Below are positions 7,975-17,222 of a DNA stretch of 51,960 bases, piece by piece. The stretch is from a bacterium. GTDB taxonomy: Bacteria > Myxococcota_A > Bradymonadia > UBA7976 > UBA1532. Each line of letters opens with the position of its first letter. Position 1 is the stretch's first letter. The translations under genes and the position numbers were made by a program. A model generated the notes under the pieces. The model worked only from the letters and a program-made list of their open reading frames with translations, had not been told where the DNA came from and did no database searches. The stretch covers positions 1 through 51,960 of the forward strand of contig JAUHXC010000060.1 of NCBI GenBank assembly GCA_030427205.1. Direction: 5' to 3'.

Positions 7975-8742
7975 TCACCGATCGGGATCGGTCATCAGCA
8001 GGTCGATCAGCCCGCCGATGAGCCGGTTGGAGGTGTCGCGCCCCGGGGTGAAGCGCAGCGCTTTCTCGGCCGCGGGGCTGGGGCTGCCGTCGTCGAGCAC
8101 CTGCTTGTAGGCCAGGAAACGGTCGCGGGCCTCCTGCCCGCTCAGGTCGGGGTGGAACTGGGTGCTGTAGAAGTGGGTGCCGCGCACGTGGAACATCTGC
8201 GACTCGGTCGCGGCGTTGCGCGCGAGCAGGTCGACGCCCGGCGGCACCCCGGCGACGTGGTCGCTGTGGCCGGTGTGCACCGCGAAGGCCTCGCCCCAGC
8301 CGCGCAGCAGCGGCGCCCGACGCCCGCTGTCGGTGACCTCGACGTCGACGGTGCCGATCTCGGCGTTGCGCGGGTCGGTGCGCACCGGCGTGCCCAGGTG
8401 CAGGCCCAGCAGCTGATGCCCGAAGCAGATGCCCAGACCCGGCATCTGCCGTTCGAGCGCGGCGTCGAGCAGATGGCGCAGCGGATCGACCCAGGGGCGG
8501 CTGCGCGCGTGATGCACGCTGTAATCGCCCGATCCGCCGATCAGCAGCACGTCGATGCCCGAGAGCCAGTCGGGCTCGGCCGCCTCGGCCAGCGCGTTGC
8601 GCCCGAACAGCTGCACCTGCCGGCCGCCCAGCCGGCTCTGCACGCAGAGCATCTCGTGGGCCAGCATCGGATCGTCGGCGTCGCGGATCTGGATCAGCAG
8701 CACCCGCAGCGCGGCCCCGAACGCCGGCGACGGCCCGCTCAC
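7975..8742 (-). CDS. Class I glutamine amidotransferase-like protein
   Basis: 255 aa. The GTG at 8742 is chosen because it overlaps the upstream gene's stop by four bases (GTGA), which implies translational coupling. The protein has the triad-type GATase1 fold: DVLLIGGSGDYSVHH, the nucleophile elbow PGLGICFGHQLLG with its Cys, and the YSTQFHPDLS motif with the catalytic His. The residue after Pro is Asp where most GATases have Glu. Stand-alone GATase1 proteins of this size include gamma-glutamyl hydrolases of polyamine or antibiotic pathways and GMP-synthase-like amidotransferases; nothing here picks one. Coupling to an exported giant protein is odd for a cytoplasmic enzyme. Confidence 0.8.
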   Translation of the reverse strand: MSGPSPAFGAALRVLLIQIRDADDPMLAHEMLCVQSRLGGRQVQLFGRNALAEAAEPDWLSGIDVLLIGGSGDYSVHHARSRPWVDPLRHLLDAALERQMPGLGICFGHQLLGLHLGTPVRTDPRNAEIGTVDVEVTDSGRRAPLLRGWGEAFAVHTGHSDHVAGVPPGVDLLARNAATESQMFHVRGTHFYSTQFHPDLSGQEARDRFLAYKQVLDDGSPSPAAEKALRFTPGRDTSNRLIGGLIDLLMTDPDR

Positions 8743-11700
8743 CGGTTGATCACCGCGCCGTTGGCGATCATGTAGGCCATCAGATCGCGGCTGACGTCGC
8801 TGAACGTATTCTGGGTGTCCTGCCAGTCGCTCTCCACGAGCCACAGCCGTCCGGCGCCGATGTCGATGTAGGCCAGCGACACCGCGTTCTGGTTCCAGCC
8901 GCCAATGGGCGTGATACCGGGGAAGCCCGATACGTCGTAGCCGCACCCGGTATTGCCCGCCACCGGCTGGAAGACGTTGTCCTGCCAGAACTGGTCCTGC
9001 GGGCTGAACTGCACCGCCGGCTGCACGTTGTCGCTGCACTGCCCGTTGCGCCCGCCCTGGCCGATGTTGGCCTGCATCAGCGCGTTGTAGATGGTGTGGC
9101 TGATGTTGTACTCGGTCAGCACCACCCCGCCGTTCTCGACGTAGGCCCGCATCTCCGCCGCCTGATTGACGAACTCGTTGGCCCCGCTGCGGGTCACCAG
9201 GATCGCCTGCACGTCGTCGCCCGGCGCGCAGTTGAGCGCCTGCAGCACCACCTCGGCCTCGACGAGCTCGCCGCGGATGAACTCGTTGAGGTTGCGCCCC
9301 GAGCGCCCGCAGCTGCGCACGATCTCGCGCAGCTCGCCGCAGCGGCCGTCGATGCACTCGACGCCCTCGCTGCACGACCGCGCGCAGCGGCCGCAGTGCA
9401 GCGGGTTGTCCTGCAGCGGCACGCAGGCGCCGTCGCAGAAGCCCCAGCCGGCCTGCTCGCAGACATCACCCGCCGCCGCGCAGCCGTCGTCGTCGGGCCA
9501 GTCGGGCACGCCGTCCTCGTCGTTGTCGAGGCCGTCGGCGCAGAACGGCAGCGCCTCGAGGTCGGTCTCGTCGTTGTCCCGGCTGTTCTCGCAGCCGATG
9601 TCGACCAGATCGACCAGGCCGTCGTCGTCGTTGTCGATGCCGTCCGCGCAGCGCGGCGGCGGCGCGCCTTCGCTGCGCTCGACGTTGTCGCCGGCGAAGC
9701 GGCAGCCGGGATCATCGGGCCAGTCGATGCGCCCGTTGCCGTCGTCGTCCCGCGCGTTGGCGCACTGCGGCGGGAAGTTGGGGTCGACCTCGTCGTCGTC
9801 GCCGGCGAAGAGACAACCCGGCTCGCGGGGGAAGTCGGTCACCCCGTCGCCGTCATCGTCGAAACCGTTGCTGCACGCGGCGGGCACCTCGGGCTCGGCC
9901 TCGTCGTTGTCGCCGGCCGCCGAGCAGCCCGGCTCGTAGGGGAAGTCCACCAGCCCGTCGCGGTCGTCGTCGAGGCCGTTGGCGCACTGCGGCGGCGGGT
10001 CGTCGTCCTGCTCGCTCAGGTCGCCGGGGGCCGCGCAGCCCGGGTCGTAGGGGTAGTCATTGACCCCGTCGCTGTCGTCGTCGAGCCGGTTGTTGCACGC
10101 CGGCGCGCGCCGCGGCTGCTCTTCGTCGGGATCACCCGCCGCCGAGCAGCCCACGTCGAACGGGTAGTCCACGACGCCGTCTTCGTCGTCGTCGATCCCG
10201 TTGAAGCAGGCCGGCGCCTCGTCGGGGTCGTCCTCGAAGGCCTGGCCCTTCGTCGCGCAGCCCGGGTCGTCGGGGTAGTCGACGAAGCCGTCGCCATCGT
10301 CGTCGATGCCGTTGAAGCACACCGCCGGCTCGGCCGGATCGCGCTCGTCCTCGTCGTCGAGGTCGAGGCAGCCGGGGTCGTCGCCGTCGACGAAGCCGTC
10401 CTCGTCGTTGTCGACCTCGTCCTGGCAGCCCGGCGGCAGCCGCTCGACCTCCACCGACAGCTTGAACGGCGTGCCCAGGCCGAAGGGGTGGTCGACGAAG
10501 ACGAAGTAGTCCCCCGGCGGCGCCCGATCGATGGTCACCACCCCCCGGTCGAGCTGTCCCTGCTGGTTGTTGGCCGGGCTGCAGCCCAGCTCGCTGGCCG
10601 CCGAGAGGCACGCGCTGCGCACATACACCAGGGTCGGACCGGCGGTCTCTTCGTGGTCGGTGCTGAAGACGAGGCGCGCGTTGAAGGGGTTGGCGTAGAC
10701 GTAGACCTTCTCGTTGGCGGTATTGCCGCCGCACGACCCCTGGAACTGGCGGGTGCCATCCACCGACGTATCGTCGAGGATGAACGGCTGGCCCACCGGA
10801 TAATCGGCCACGGGCACCCCCTGGCCGCACAGATCGACCTCGTCGTCGTCGGCGGCGGCCCGGCAGCCCGAGTCGAGCGGGAAGTCGACCAGCCCGTCGC
10901 CGTCGTTGTCGGCGTCGTCGGCGCACTGCGGCGGCACCGCCGGATCGGCCTCGTCGCGGTCGTCGCGGTCGACGCAGCCGGGATCGATCGGATAGTCGGT
11001 GCGGCCGTCCTCGTCGTCGTCGACGCCGTTGCGACACGCGGCCGGCGGCACCAGCTCGATGGTCAGTTCGAAGTCCCCGCCGCGGCCCATGCCGCCGTCG
11101 AGGAAGATGTAATACGTGCCCGGCGTGGGCCGCTCGAGCACCAGCTCGTTGGCGGCGACGCCGTCGTCGAGCTCTTCGCGCGCGCAGGCCAGCTCGCTGC
11201 CGCTGTCGGTGCACGAGCGGCGCACGTACAGCGCCGTCTCGAGGGTCGTGCCCGGGTGAGCGGTGCTGACCCGCAGCGCGTCGACCGGGCCGTCGACCCG
11301 TACCAGGAAGACCGCCTCGGGCGCGCCGCGGCCGCCGCACGAGCCCTCCTGCGCGAAGGGGTTGCCCCGGGTCGTGCCGCGGATGATGCGCCCCGGCACG
11401 ACCTCGATGGCCTCGTAGCCCCGCCCGCACGACCCGCGCTCGCTGCCGTCGGCCGCGCCCTCGCAGCCCGGGTCGTCGGGGTAGTCGATGTCGTCGTCGC
11501 CGTCGTTGTCCACCCCGTCGGCGCACTGCGGCAGCACCGCCGGATCGGCCTCGTCGCCGTCGCCGGCGCCCGCGCAGCCCGGATCGTCGGGGAAGTCCAC
11601 CCGCCCGTCGCCGTCGTCGTCGAGCCCGTTGGCGCAGGCCGGCGGCGTGGGGCGATCGGCCTCGTCCTCGTCGCCGGCCGCGCTGCAGCCGGGATCGAGC

Positions 11701-12359
11701 GGGAAGTCGACGATGCCGTCGCCGTCGTCGTCCTGCCGATTGGAGCACGCCGGCGGCGTCTCGGGGTCGGTCTCCCGGGGGTCGGCGACGCTGCTGCAGC
11801 CGGGATCGGCGAGGTCGATGCGCCCGTCGCCATCGTTGTCCAGGCCGTCGCTGCACTGCGGCAGGCTCGGCCCGGTCTCGTTGACCTCGTCGTCGTCGAA
11901 CTCGGACCCGCAGCCGGGATCGGCCGGGAAGTCGGTGAAGCCGTCCGCGTCGTCGTCGATCCCGTTCTGGCACTGCGGCAGCGGCGGCTCGTCGGACTCG
12001 TCGTCGTCGGTGGGCGACGCGCAGCCGCGATCGGCGAGGTCGATGTCGCCGTCGCCGTCGTCGTCCTCGCCGTTCTGACACTGCGGCGGCGGCGGGTCGT
12101 CGGACTCGTCGTCGTCGCTCACGTCGGCGCAGCCGGGATCCTCGAGGTCGGTGCGCCCGTCGTCGTCGTTGTCGACGCCGTCGTCGCATTGCGCCGACAA
12201 GACGAGGATGTCCGGCTCGAAGCTGCCGTCGATGGCCGAATCCGGCTCGTCGGGATCGTCTCCGCCCTGTTGGGGCACACAGCCGGCCAGCAGCACTGCC
12301 AGCAGCGCTACCAGCAGCGCTACGGACGGCGCCGCGCATGCCATCCATCGGTCGAGCAT
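8739..12359 (-). CDS. Giant MopE-like lipoprotein with 18 Asp-rich repeats
   Basis: 1206 aa. It starts MLDRWMACAAPSVALL and the lipobox is LLAGC; GGGGGG lies upstream of the ATG. I count 18 repeats of about 35 residues of the form C-x-N/D-G-x-D-N/D-D-x-D-G ... D-P-G-C ... D-x-D-E, the MopE/thrombospondin-3-like Ca2+/metal-binding unit. After repeat 7 and repeat 9 two beta-rich domains are inserted (each with CGG and a YY/F-x-F-V/L-D-G/H end), which look like PPC-type domains. After repeat 18 there is a Cys-rich module (NPLHCGRCARSC) and a C-terminal ThuA/GATase-like domain (VLQALNCAPGDDVQAILVTR, ENGGVVLTEYNISH). It is anchored to the outer membrane or surface, and the C-terminal domain would be its active or binding part. 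Confidence 0.85.
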   Translation of the reverse strand: MLDRWMACAAPSVALLVALLAVLLAGCVPQQGGDDPDEPDSAIDGSFEPDILVLSAQCDDGVDNDDDGRTDLEDPGCADVSDDDESDDPPPPQCQNGEDDDGDGDIDLADRGCASPTDDDESDEPPLPQCQNGIDDDADGFTDFPADPGCGSEFDDDEVNETGPSLPQCSDGLDNDGDGRIDLADPGCSSVADPRETDPETPPACSNRQDDDGDGIVDFPLDPGCSAAGDEDEADRPTPPACANGLDDDGDGRVDFPDDPGCAGAGDGDEADPAVLPQCADGVDNDGDDDIDYPDDPGCEGAADGSERGSCGRGYEAIEVVPGRIIRGTTRGNPFAQEGSCGGRGAPEAVFLVRVDGPVDALRVSTAHPGTTLETALYVRRSCTDSGSELACAREELDDGVAANELVLERPTPGTYYIFLDGGMGRGGDFELTIELVPPAACRNGVDDDEDGRTDYPIDPGCVDRDDRDEADPAVPPQCADDADNDGDGLVDFPLDSGCRAAADDDEVDLCGQGVPVADYPVGQPFILDDTSVDGTRQFQGSCGGNTANEKVYVYANPFNARLVFSTDHEETAGPTLVYVRSACLSAASELGCSPANNQQGQLDRGVVTIDRAPPGDYFVFVDHPFGLGTPFKLSVEVERLPPGCQDEVDNDEDGFVDGDDPGCLDLDDEDERDPAEPAVCFNGIDDDGDGFVDYPDDPGCATKGQAFEDDPDEAPACFNGIDDDEDGVVDYPFDVGCSAAGDPDEEQPRRAPACNNRLDDDSDGVNDYPYDPGCAAPGDLSEQDDDPPPQCANGLDDDRDGLVDFPYEPGCSAAGDNDEAEPEVPAACSNGFDDDGDGVTDFPREPGCLFAGDDDEVDPNFPPQCANARDDDGNGRIDWPDDPGCRFAGDNVERSEGAPPPRCADGIDNDDDGLVDLVDIGCENSRDNDETDLEALPFCADGLDNDEDGVPDWPDDDGCAAAGDVCEQAGWGFCDGACVPLQDNPLHCGRCARSCSEGVECIDGRCGELREIVRSCGRSGRNLNEFIRGELVEAEVVLQALNCAPGDDVQAILVTRSGANEFVNQAAEMRAYVENGGVVLTEYNISHTIYNALMQANIGQGGRNGQCSDNVQPAVQFSPQDQFWQDNVFQPVAGNTGCGYDVSGFPGITPIGGWNQNAVSLAYIDIGAGRLWLVESDWQDTQNTFSDVSRDLMAYMIANGAVINR

Positions 12360-12427
12360 GGGTTCCCCCCCGGTGATCGCGTCGGTGCCGCTACGGTACT
12401 GGCCTCATCGGTTCGATGAAAGCCGAC

Positions 12428-14086
12428 TCACGGACGCTGGTCGTAGACCCGGTCCCGGACGATGACCTCACCCGACGGCCAGTGGATCTCCGCGGCGTCC
12501 CACAGGGCGTCCGCGTGCAGCGCCCGGGTCGACTCCAGGACGAGCGCGTCGTCGACGTAGATGCGCAGCGCCGCGTCGGCCTGCTCCGGCCACGGGCCAT
12601 CGCCCGATCCCGGCGCGATGCCCCGATGATGCACGCCCACCAGGTACGGGGCGCCGAGCAGCTCGGTGCCCTCGGGCCGGCGCAGCACGATCTCTTCGGG
12701 GCCGGCCCCCGTCGCGTCGACGCTCAGCCGGGGGTCGTCGATGTCGTTGTCGAGCTGCCCCCAGTCGGGCACCGGCTCGGCGTAGTGGCAGTCATACGGA
12801 CGGGAGAACCAGTTCTCGGCGTTGGGGTGCAGCAGGTGCAGGTCGAGGTCGATGCCGGCGCCGACCGGCGCGTCCGCGGCGCTGTGCCAGTCGAGCAGGA
12901 CCCGAATCCCCTGCCCTTCGCAGGGGCAGACCTCGATGACGACCCGGGTCACGTCGGCGCAGGCGGCGTCGGCCACCTGCAACTCGAAGACGAATACGCC
13001 CGGCCGATCGAGGAACATCACCGCCGTCGGCGTCGCGGGGTCGTCGTCGAGGCCGCCGCCGTCCGGCTGCGCGGGGTCGTGCAGGCGCTCGACCGGCGTC
13101 GCGGTCGACCCGTTCGGGCGACCGACCACGACCCACTGCCAGCTCAGGGGCCGACCGCCCGGCCCGTCCCGATCGATGGAGCCCGACCCGTCGAGCACGA
13201 CCGCATCGCCGACCTCGGCCCGCAGCTCGTCGGCGGGCACGATGGCCACCGGACACTGCGCGCCCAGCCCCCGGGCCAGCAACGGCACGCCGAGCACCAG
13301 CGCCCCCGCCTCGATGAGCAGCGTGCCGTTCACCGGCGCCTCGATCGCCGCGGTGTAGGTCACCGTCACGCTGAGCGCCTCACCCGGCTCGACGGTGCCG
13401 AGGAGCGGCCCCGGGCCGCCCAATTCGAACTGGGCGTCGCTGCCTTCGCGCAGCTCGAGCCGGCCGATCTCGACCGGCCCCATGCCGCAGTTGGTGATGT
13501 CGACCTGCCGGCTCACGACGCTGCCGAGCGGCACGTCGCCGAAGTCGACGGCCATCGGCGCCGCCCGCAGGCAGGGGGCGTCGGGGAAACCCAGCGGCAC
13601 CTCGACCAGCGGCCGCGCCGGATCGTCGGTCTCGATCAAGAGCACCGCCGACGCCGGCGGGCCGCTCAACGCCTCGACGGTCAGCACGATGGCCTCGCCG
13701 GGGGCCAGCCCGTCCGGGCCGCTCAGCTCGGCCGGGCCCTGCAGCAGCGCGTTGCCGCCGGCGTGCACCAGCGAGAAGTCCGGCGGACCGCGGCGGCCGA
13801 TGCGCGCGATGGTCAGCGGCGCGTCGCCCACGCTGCGGATCGTCACCTCGGCGACGTCACCGGCGCCCGCGAAGGCCAGCGCCGCGGGCTCGACGGCGAC
13901 CATCGGCGCTTGTGCCTCGACCATCGCATCCGGCCCGCGATCGGCCGCCGCATCCCCCGGATCGGGCTCGAGGATGGTATCGGCGTCCTGCACGCAGCCC
14001 GACGCGAGCGCCAGAGCGCATCCGGCGACGATCGTGAAGCGATACAGCGGGACGAGAAGACACAGCGGGGCGAGAAGACAACGCAT
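12428..14086 (-). CDS. Lipoprotein with choice-of-anchor-D (ASH-like) and PKD-like domains
   Basis: 552 aa from the ATG at 14086, with GAGG six bases upstream and a lipobox ALASGC. The N-terminal half has two immunoglobulin-like ASPM-SPD-2-Hydin type domains (VEPAALAFAGAGDVAEVTIR, then MAVDFGDVPLGSVVSRQVDI with ITNCGMGPVEI). The middle is PKD-like (DAVVLDGSGSIDRDG, FVFELQVADAACADVTRVVI). The C-terminal domain (VLLDWHSAADAP, GIDLDLHLLHPNA, YLVGVHHRG) recurs in myxobacterial exported proteins of unknown role. No enzyme motif is visible; it is probably a surface or periplasmic adhesion or scaffold lipoprotein. Confidence 0.75.
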   Translation of the reverse strand: MRCLLAPLCLLVPLYRFTIVAGCALALASGCVQDADTILEPDPGDAAADRGPDAMVEAQAPMVAVEPAALAFAGAGDVAEVTIRSVGDAPLTIARIGRRGPPDFSLVHAGGNALLQGPAELSGPDGLAPGEAIVLTVEALSGPPASAVLLIETDDPARPLVEVPLGFPDAPCLRAAPMAVDFGDVPLGSVVSRQVDITNCGMGPVEIGRLELREGSDAQFELGGPGPLLGTVEPGEALSVTVTYTAAIEAPVNGTLLIEAGALVLGVPLLARGLGAQCPVAIVPADELRAEVGDAVVLDGSGSIDRDGPGGRPLSWQWVVVGRPNGSTATPVERLHDPAQPDGGGLDDDPATPTAVMFLDRPGVFVFELQVADAACADVTRVVIEVCPCEGQGIRVLLDWHSAADAPVGAGIDLDLHLLHPNAENWFSRPYDCHYAEPVPDWGQLDNDIDDPRLSVDATGAGPEEIVLRRPEGTELLGAPYLVGVHHRGIAPGSGDGPWPEQADAALRIYVDDALVLESTRALHADALWDAAEIHWPSGEVIVRDRVYDQRP

Positions 14087-14166
14087 CGGCGACCTCGGCT
14101 CTCGACGGCGGGGCACCCCGCGCGGGCGCCCTCCGGGCAGAGCATGTCATCGAACGCCCATGCCGA

Positions 14167-14952
14167 TCAGGGCCGCTGTGCGTGCACGGCGCGCGCCCGC
14201 TCGACGTGGGCGATCAGATCGAGCGGCAGCCGCTCGGCGAACGCCACCGCCCGCCCGGCCATGGCCCGCGCGTCGGGCATGCGGCTGCGCCCGCCGAACC
14301 ACACCCGATTCGAGCGCCGCGGCACCGGGATCACCCGCGCGCCGCACAGCCGGGCCGCCAGGTGGCCCTCGAGATCGGCCGCGCCGGCCCGGCTGCGCAC
14401 GACGTTGGCGACCAGCACCCCCGCCGGGGCCAGCAGATCGAGCAGGCGGCGCACGAACAGCGCCTCGGTCAGCGCCGGCGGCAGGCGCCGCCCGTCGTAG
14501 CAGTCGAGCAGGATGACATCGTACGGCGGCCCGGGCGGCGGCCGGCAGACGAACGCAGCGGCGTCGGCCTCGACGATGCGCAGCCCCGGCGCTGCGACGC
14601 AGCCGAAGTGCCGCGCCGCCGCGGTGATGACCGCCGGATCGATCTCGACCACGTCCACCGCCAGCGCGGGCCAGAGCGCGCGCAAGAGCCGCGGCATCGC
14701 GCCGACCCCCAAGCCGAGGCAGAGAGCGTGAGCCGGGGCCGCCGCGGCCAACGCGGCGGCGCACATCGGCCCGAGATAAGCGCTGCCGAAGTCGAGCGGA
14801 TCGCGCAGGTGCATACGCCCCTGAACCAAGCCGCCGCCGTCGGCGAAGCGCAGGCAGCGATAGTCGCCCTCGCGGTAGACCTCGACGGTCGAGCGGGGGC
14901 CGACGATCCGGGCTTCGACCGCGGAGTCCGGCCCATGGGGTGTACGCGCCAT
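14167..14952 (-). CDS. Spermidine-synthase-like SAM-dependent methyltransferase
   Basis: 261 aa. It has a Rossmann-fold SAM site (ALCLGLGVGAMPRLLRALWP), the acidic loop VDVVEIDPAVITAA, EADAAAF, and motif IV-like PYDVILLDCYDG, followed by EALFVRRLLDLLAPAGVLVA. This is the layout of the spermine/spermidine synthase superfamily. The aminopropyl-transfer acidic residues are not clearly conserved (LDCYDG instead of DSTDP), so it may be a methyltransferase of another substrate. It starts MARTPHGPDSAV and is cytoplasmic. Confidence 0.8.
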   Translation of the reverse strand: MARTPHGPDSAVEARIVGPRSTVEVYREGDYRCLRFADGGGLVQGRMHLRDPLDFGSAYLGPMCAAALAAAAPAHALCLGLGVGAMPRLLRALWPALAVDVVEIDPAVITAAARHFGCVAAPGLRIVEADAAAFVCRPPPGPPYDVILLDCYDGRRLPPALTEALFVRRLLDLLAPAGVLVANVVRSRAGAADLEGHLAARLCGARVIPVPRRSNRVWFGGRSRMPDARAMAGRAVAFAERLPLDLIAHVERARAVHAQRP

Positions 14953-14998
14953 ATGGCCGAGCGTGCCACGGGCGCCGGCCCCGGACTATGCTTCGCTG

Positions 14999-15272
14999 AT
15001 GCAGCGGCTCGCGCCCCGCCCTTCAGATCGCCGCCTGCCTCGCGCTGCCGGCGCTGATCGATCACGCGGCGCAGCGGGTGAGGCTCATCCGCGCGGTCGG
15101 CCCGGTGGTCCTGTGCTAAGTGCGCGGCATCGCCGCCGCCACCGCCCTGCCGAGGGACTGGCCGGCGCCGCGCTGGTCTTCGGCCTGCCGCTGCTGCTCT
15201 TCGGGGCCGATGTGCGCGGCTGGCTGCGCAGCGCGCCCCGCGCCGTCGGCGCCTTCACGCTCATGCTGGCGC
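14999..15272 (+). pseudogene. Fragment of a multi-TM protein gene (DUF819-like)
   Basis: Pieces of a membrane protein can be read in successive frames: QIAACLALPALIDHAAQRVR, LIRAVGPVVLC then a stop, VRGIAAATAL, and after a frame change GLAGAALVFGLPLLLFGADV followed by RGWLRSAPRAVGAFTLMLA. The hydrophobic segments and the LLLF.AD.RGWLR pattern resemble the N-terminal third of DUF819 family transporters. The rest is gone: the sequence ends at the neighbouring minus-strand gene. It has at least two frame changes and a truncation. Confidence 0.45.
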
Positions 15273-15299
15273 GTCGCCTGGGCGCTGGGTCGAGGTGTC

Positions 15300-15860
15300 C
15301 TACTGCTGGGCCCGGTCGCCAGCGTCGAAGATCCACATCGGCTGATCGTCCGACAAGTCGAACGCCCGCCGCAGCGCCGCCGCCGTGCCGCCGTAGCCGC
15401 GCTCCTTCTGGCCGTCGAAGACCCGCCCCACCCCCGCGACGACGAAGCCTTCGAGGTGCTCGCGCTCGCGCTTGAAAGCCTCGATGTCGGGCCGACCGCC
15501 GGGCAGCGCCGCGACGACGCCATGCCCCAGCTTGACGAAGTAGCGCAGCCCCTTCTTGCGGGTCGCCTCGTCCATCGCCTGCTCGTTCTCGCGGCCCATC
15601 GTCAAGATCAGCGCCGTCTGCACCGTGCCCCGCAGCGTGCAGTAGCGATCGTGCTCCAGGGGGGCCGGCGAGGGGCTGTCGAGATCGCCGCAGTCGCCCA
15701 CCGGACCCCGATCGGGCGCCCGGTTGAACCACCACAGCAAGGCGCCCACGGTCACCAGCGTCGCGAGCACGGCGATCAGCCGCGCCCGCCCCCGCCGACG
15801 CAGATCATCGAAGGGATCGTCCCCCCCGACACCGCCGTCCGCCGCCTGCTCGACCGTCAT
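15300..15860 (-). CDS. Hypothetical protein with one membrane helix
   Basis: 186 aa from the ATG at 15860. The first ~25 residues are acidic and hydrophilic, followed by RRRGRAR and one helix (LIAVLATLVTVGALLWWF), i.e. a type II-like orientation with an exported C-terminal domain. That domain has two Cys (GDCGDLDSP, HDRYCTLRGTVQ) that could form a disulfide, then GRENEQAMDEATRKKGLRYF, EHLEGFVVAGVGRVFDGQ and DDQPMWIFDAGDRAQQ. I do not recognise a family. Confidence 0.7.
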   Translation of the reverse strand: MTVEQAADGGVGGDDPFDDLRRRGRARLIAVLATLVTVGALLWWFNRAPDRGPVGDCGDLDSPSPAPLEHDRYCTLRGTVQTALILTMGRENEQAMDEATRKKGLRYFVKLGHGVVAALPGGRPDIEAFKREREHLEGFVVAGVGRVFDGQKERGYGGTAAALRRAFDLSDDQPMWIFDAGDRAQQ

Positions 15861-15986
15861 GCGCGCCTCCCCGGGTGCCGCCAGGCCCCATCTTGCCTCG
15901 GGCCTGCGCCGACCGCGAACCCAAATCCATCGGCCTGGACAGATGTCGTGGTATAGCCAGCGGGTCGCGCAATCTCGGGGAGGCCG

Positions 15987-17222
15987 ATGCACAGCCACCG
16001 CCTGCTGTTCCTGCTGCTCGCCCTCGCCGTCGTCGGCTGTGACGACGGCGAGAGCACAGCGGTCGACGCCGCGTCCGTCGACGCCTCCGACCCCGACATG
16101 CGCCCGACGCCGGACATGACCGCCGACGCGACCCCCGACGCGGCGCTCGACATGGCCCCCGACAGCGCGCCGGACATGGCCGCCGACATGGGCCCACCGC
16201 CCGCGCCGGCGGTGGGCTACATCGCCGAGTCGATCACCTACGCCCCGGCCGCGCCCGACGCCGAGCGCACCCTGCCGGTCTTCTGGTGGTATCCGACCGC
16301 CGACGACAGCGGCCCCTCGGTGAGCTACCGCAGCCTCTTCCCCGCCGAGCGGGTCTTCGCCGACGTCGCCCCGGCGGTCGAGGCTCCGCTGCCGCTGCTC
16401 GTCTTCAGTCACGGCCGCAGCGGCTTCGGCCAGTACAGCTTCTTCCTCACCGAATACTTCGCCCGCCAGGGCTATGTGGTCGTCGCGCTCGACCACACCG
16501 GCGACACCCTCGGGGCCGCCGCCGACAGCCCCGACATCTACCGCGCCCGCCCGCAAGACATCAGCGCCGTCATCGACCACGCCCTCGGGCTGCCCGCCGA
16601 TCACCCGCTCGCCGGCGCCATCGGCGGCCCGGTCGTCGTCGTCGGCCACAGCTTCGGCGGCTACACCGCGCTCGCCAGCGCCGGATCGGGCTACGACGTC
16701 GAGACCTTCGCCGCCGAGTGCCCCGCGCGCGACCACCCGTTCTGCGTCGGCTACCAGCAGACCCCCGCGCTCTACGCCGAGGGCTTCGGCGACCCGCGGG
16801 TCGAGGCGATCGTCGCCATGGCGCCGGGCAACTACACCCAGCTGAGCGGCGGGCTCGACGCCATCGACATCCCGGTGCTGCTGATCACCGCCCACGGCGA
16901 CCGCAACAACCCCGACGCGGTCGACGGCGACCCCATCTGGAGCGGCCTCGCCGACGACCCGCGCCACCGCCGCCTGCGCTTCACCACCGGCGGACACTTC
17001 ACCTTCACCAGCATCTGCCTGATCGTCGGCCCGCTCGGCCGCGACAACGGCTGCGACGACCACAACATCCCGCCCGACGCGGCGCACCCCATCGTCAACG
17101 CCTACGTCGGAGCGTTCTTCGACCGCCATATCCGCGGCGGCGCCGACGCCGACGGCGACGCGCTGCTCGACGGCGATCCGCCCTTCGAAGACGTGCTGCT
17201 CGAACGCAAGGCCGAACCATGA
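15987..17222 (+). CDS. Lipoprotein alpha/beta-hydrolase (PAF-acetylhydrolase-like)
   Basis: 411 aa with lipoprotein signal MHSHRLLFLLLALAVVGC and GGGGAGG upstream of the ATG. An acidic DMAP/DMAAD linker follows. The hydrolase part has an oxyanion-region LLVFSHGRSGFGQ, the nucleophile elbow VVGHSFGGYTALASA, an acid segment (LLITAHGDRNNPD) and a candidate catalytic His in TTGGHFTFTS. This is like the platelet-activating-factor acetylhydrolase/dienelactone hydrolase group, which cleave esters. It is tethered outside the cytoplasm. The next gene overlaps it by ATGA, so the two are co-translated although the partner is a cytoplasmic dehydratase. Confidence 0.85.
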   Translation: MHSHRLLFLLLALAVVGCDDGESTAVDAASVDASDPDMRPTPDMTADATPDAALDMAPDSAPDMAADMGPPPAPAVGYIAESITYAPAAPDAERTLPVFWWYPTADDSGPSVSYRSLFPAERVFADVAPAVEAPLPLLVFSHGRSGFGQYSFFLTEYFARQGYVVVALDHTGDTLGAAADSPDIYRARPQDISAVIDHALGLPADHPLAGAIGGPVVVVGHSFGGYTALASAGSGYDVETFAAECPARDHPFCVGYQQTPALYAEGFGDPRVEAIVAMAPGNYTQLSGGLDAIDIPVLLITAHGDRNNPDAVDGDPIWSGLADDPRHRRLRFTTGGHFTFTSICLIVGPLGRDNGCDDHNIPPDAAHPIVNAYVGAFFDRHIRGGADADGDALLDGDPPFEDVLLERKAEP

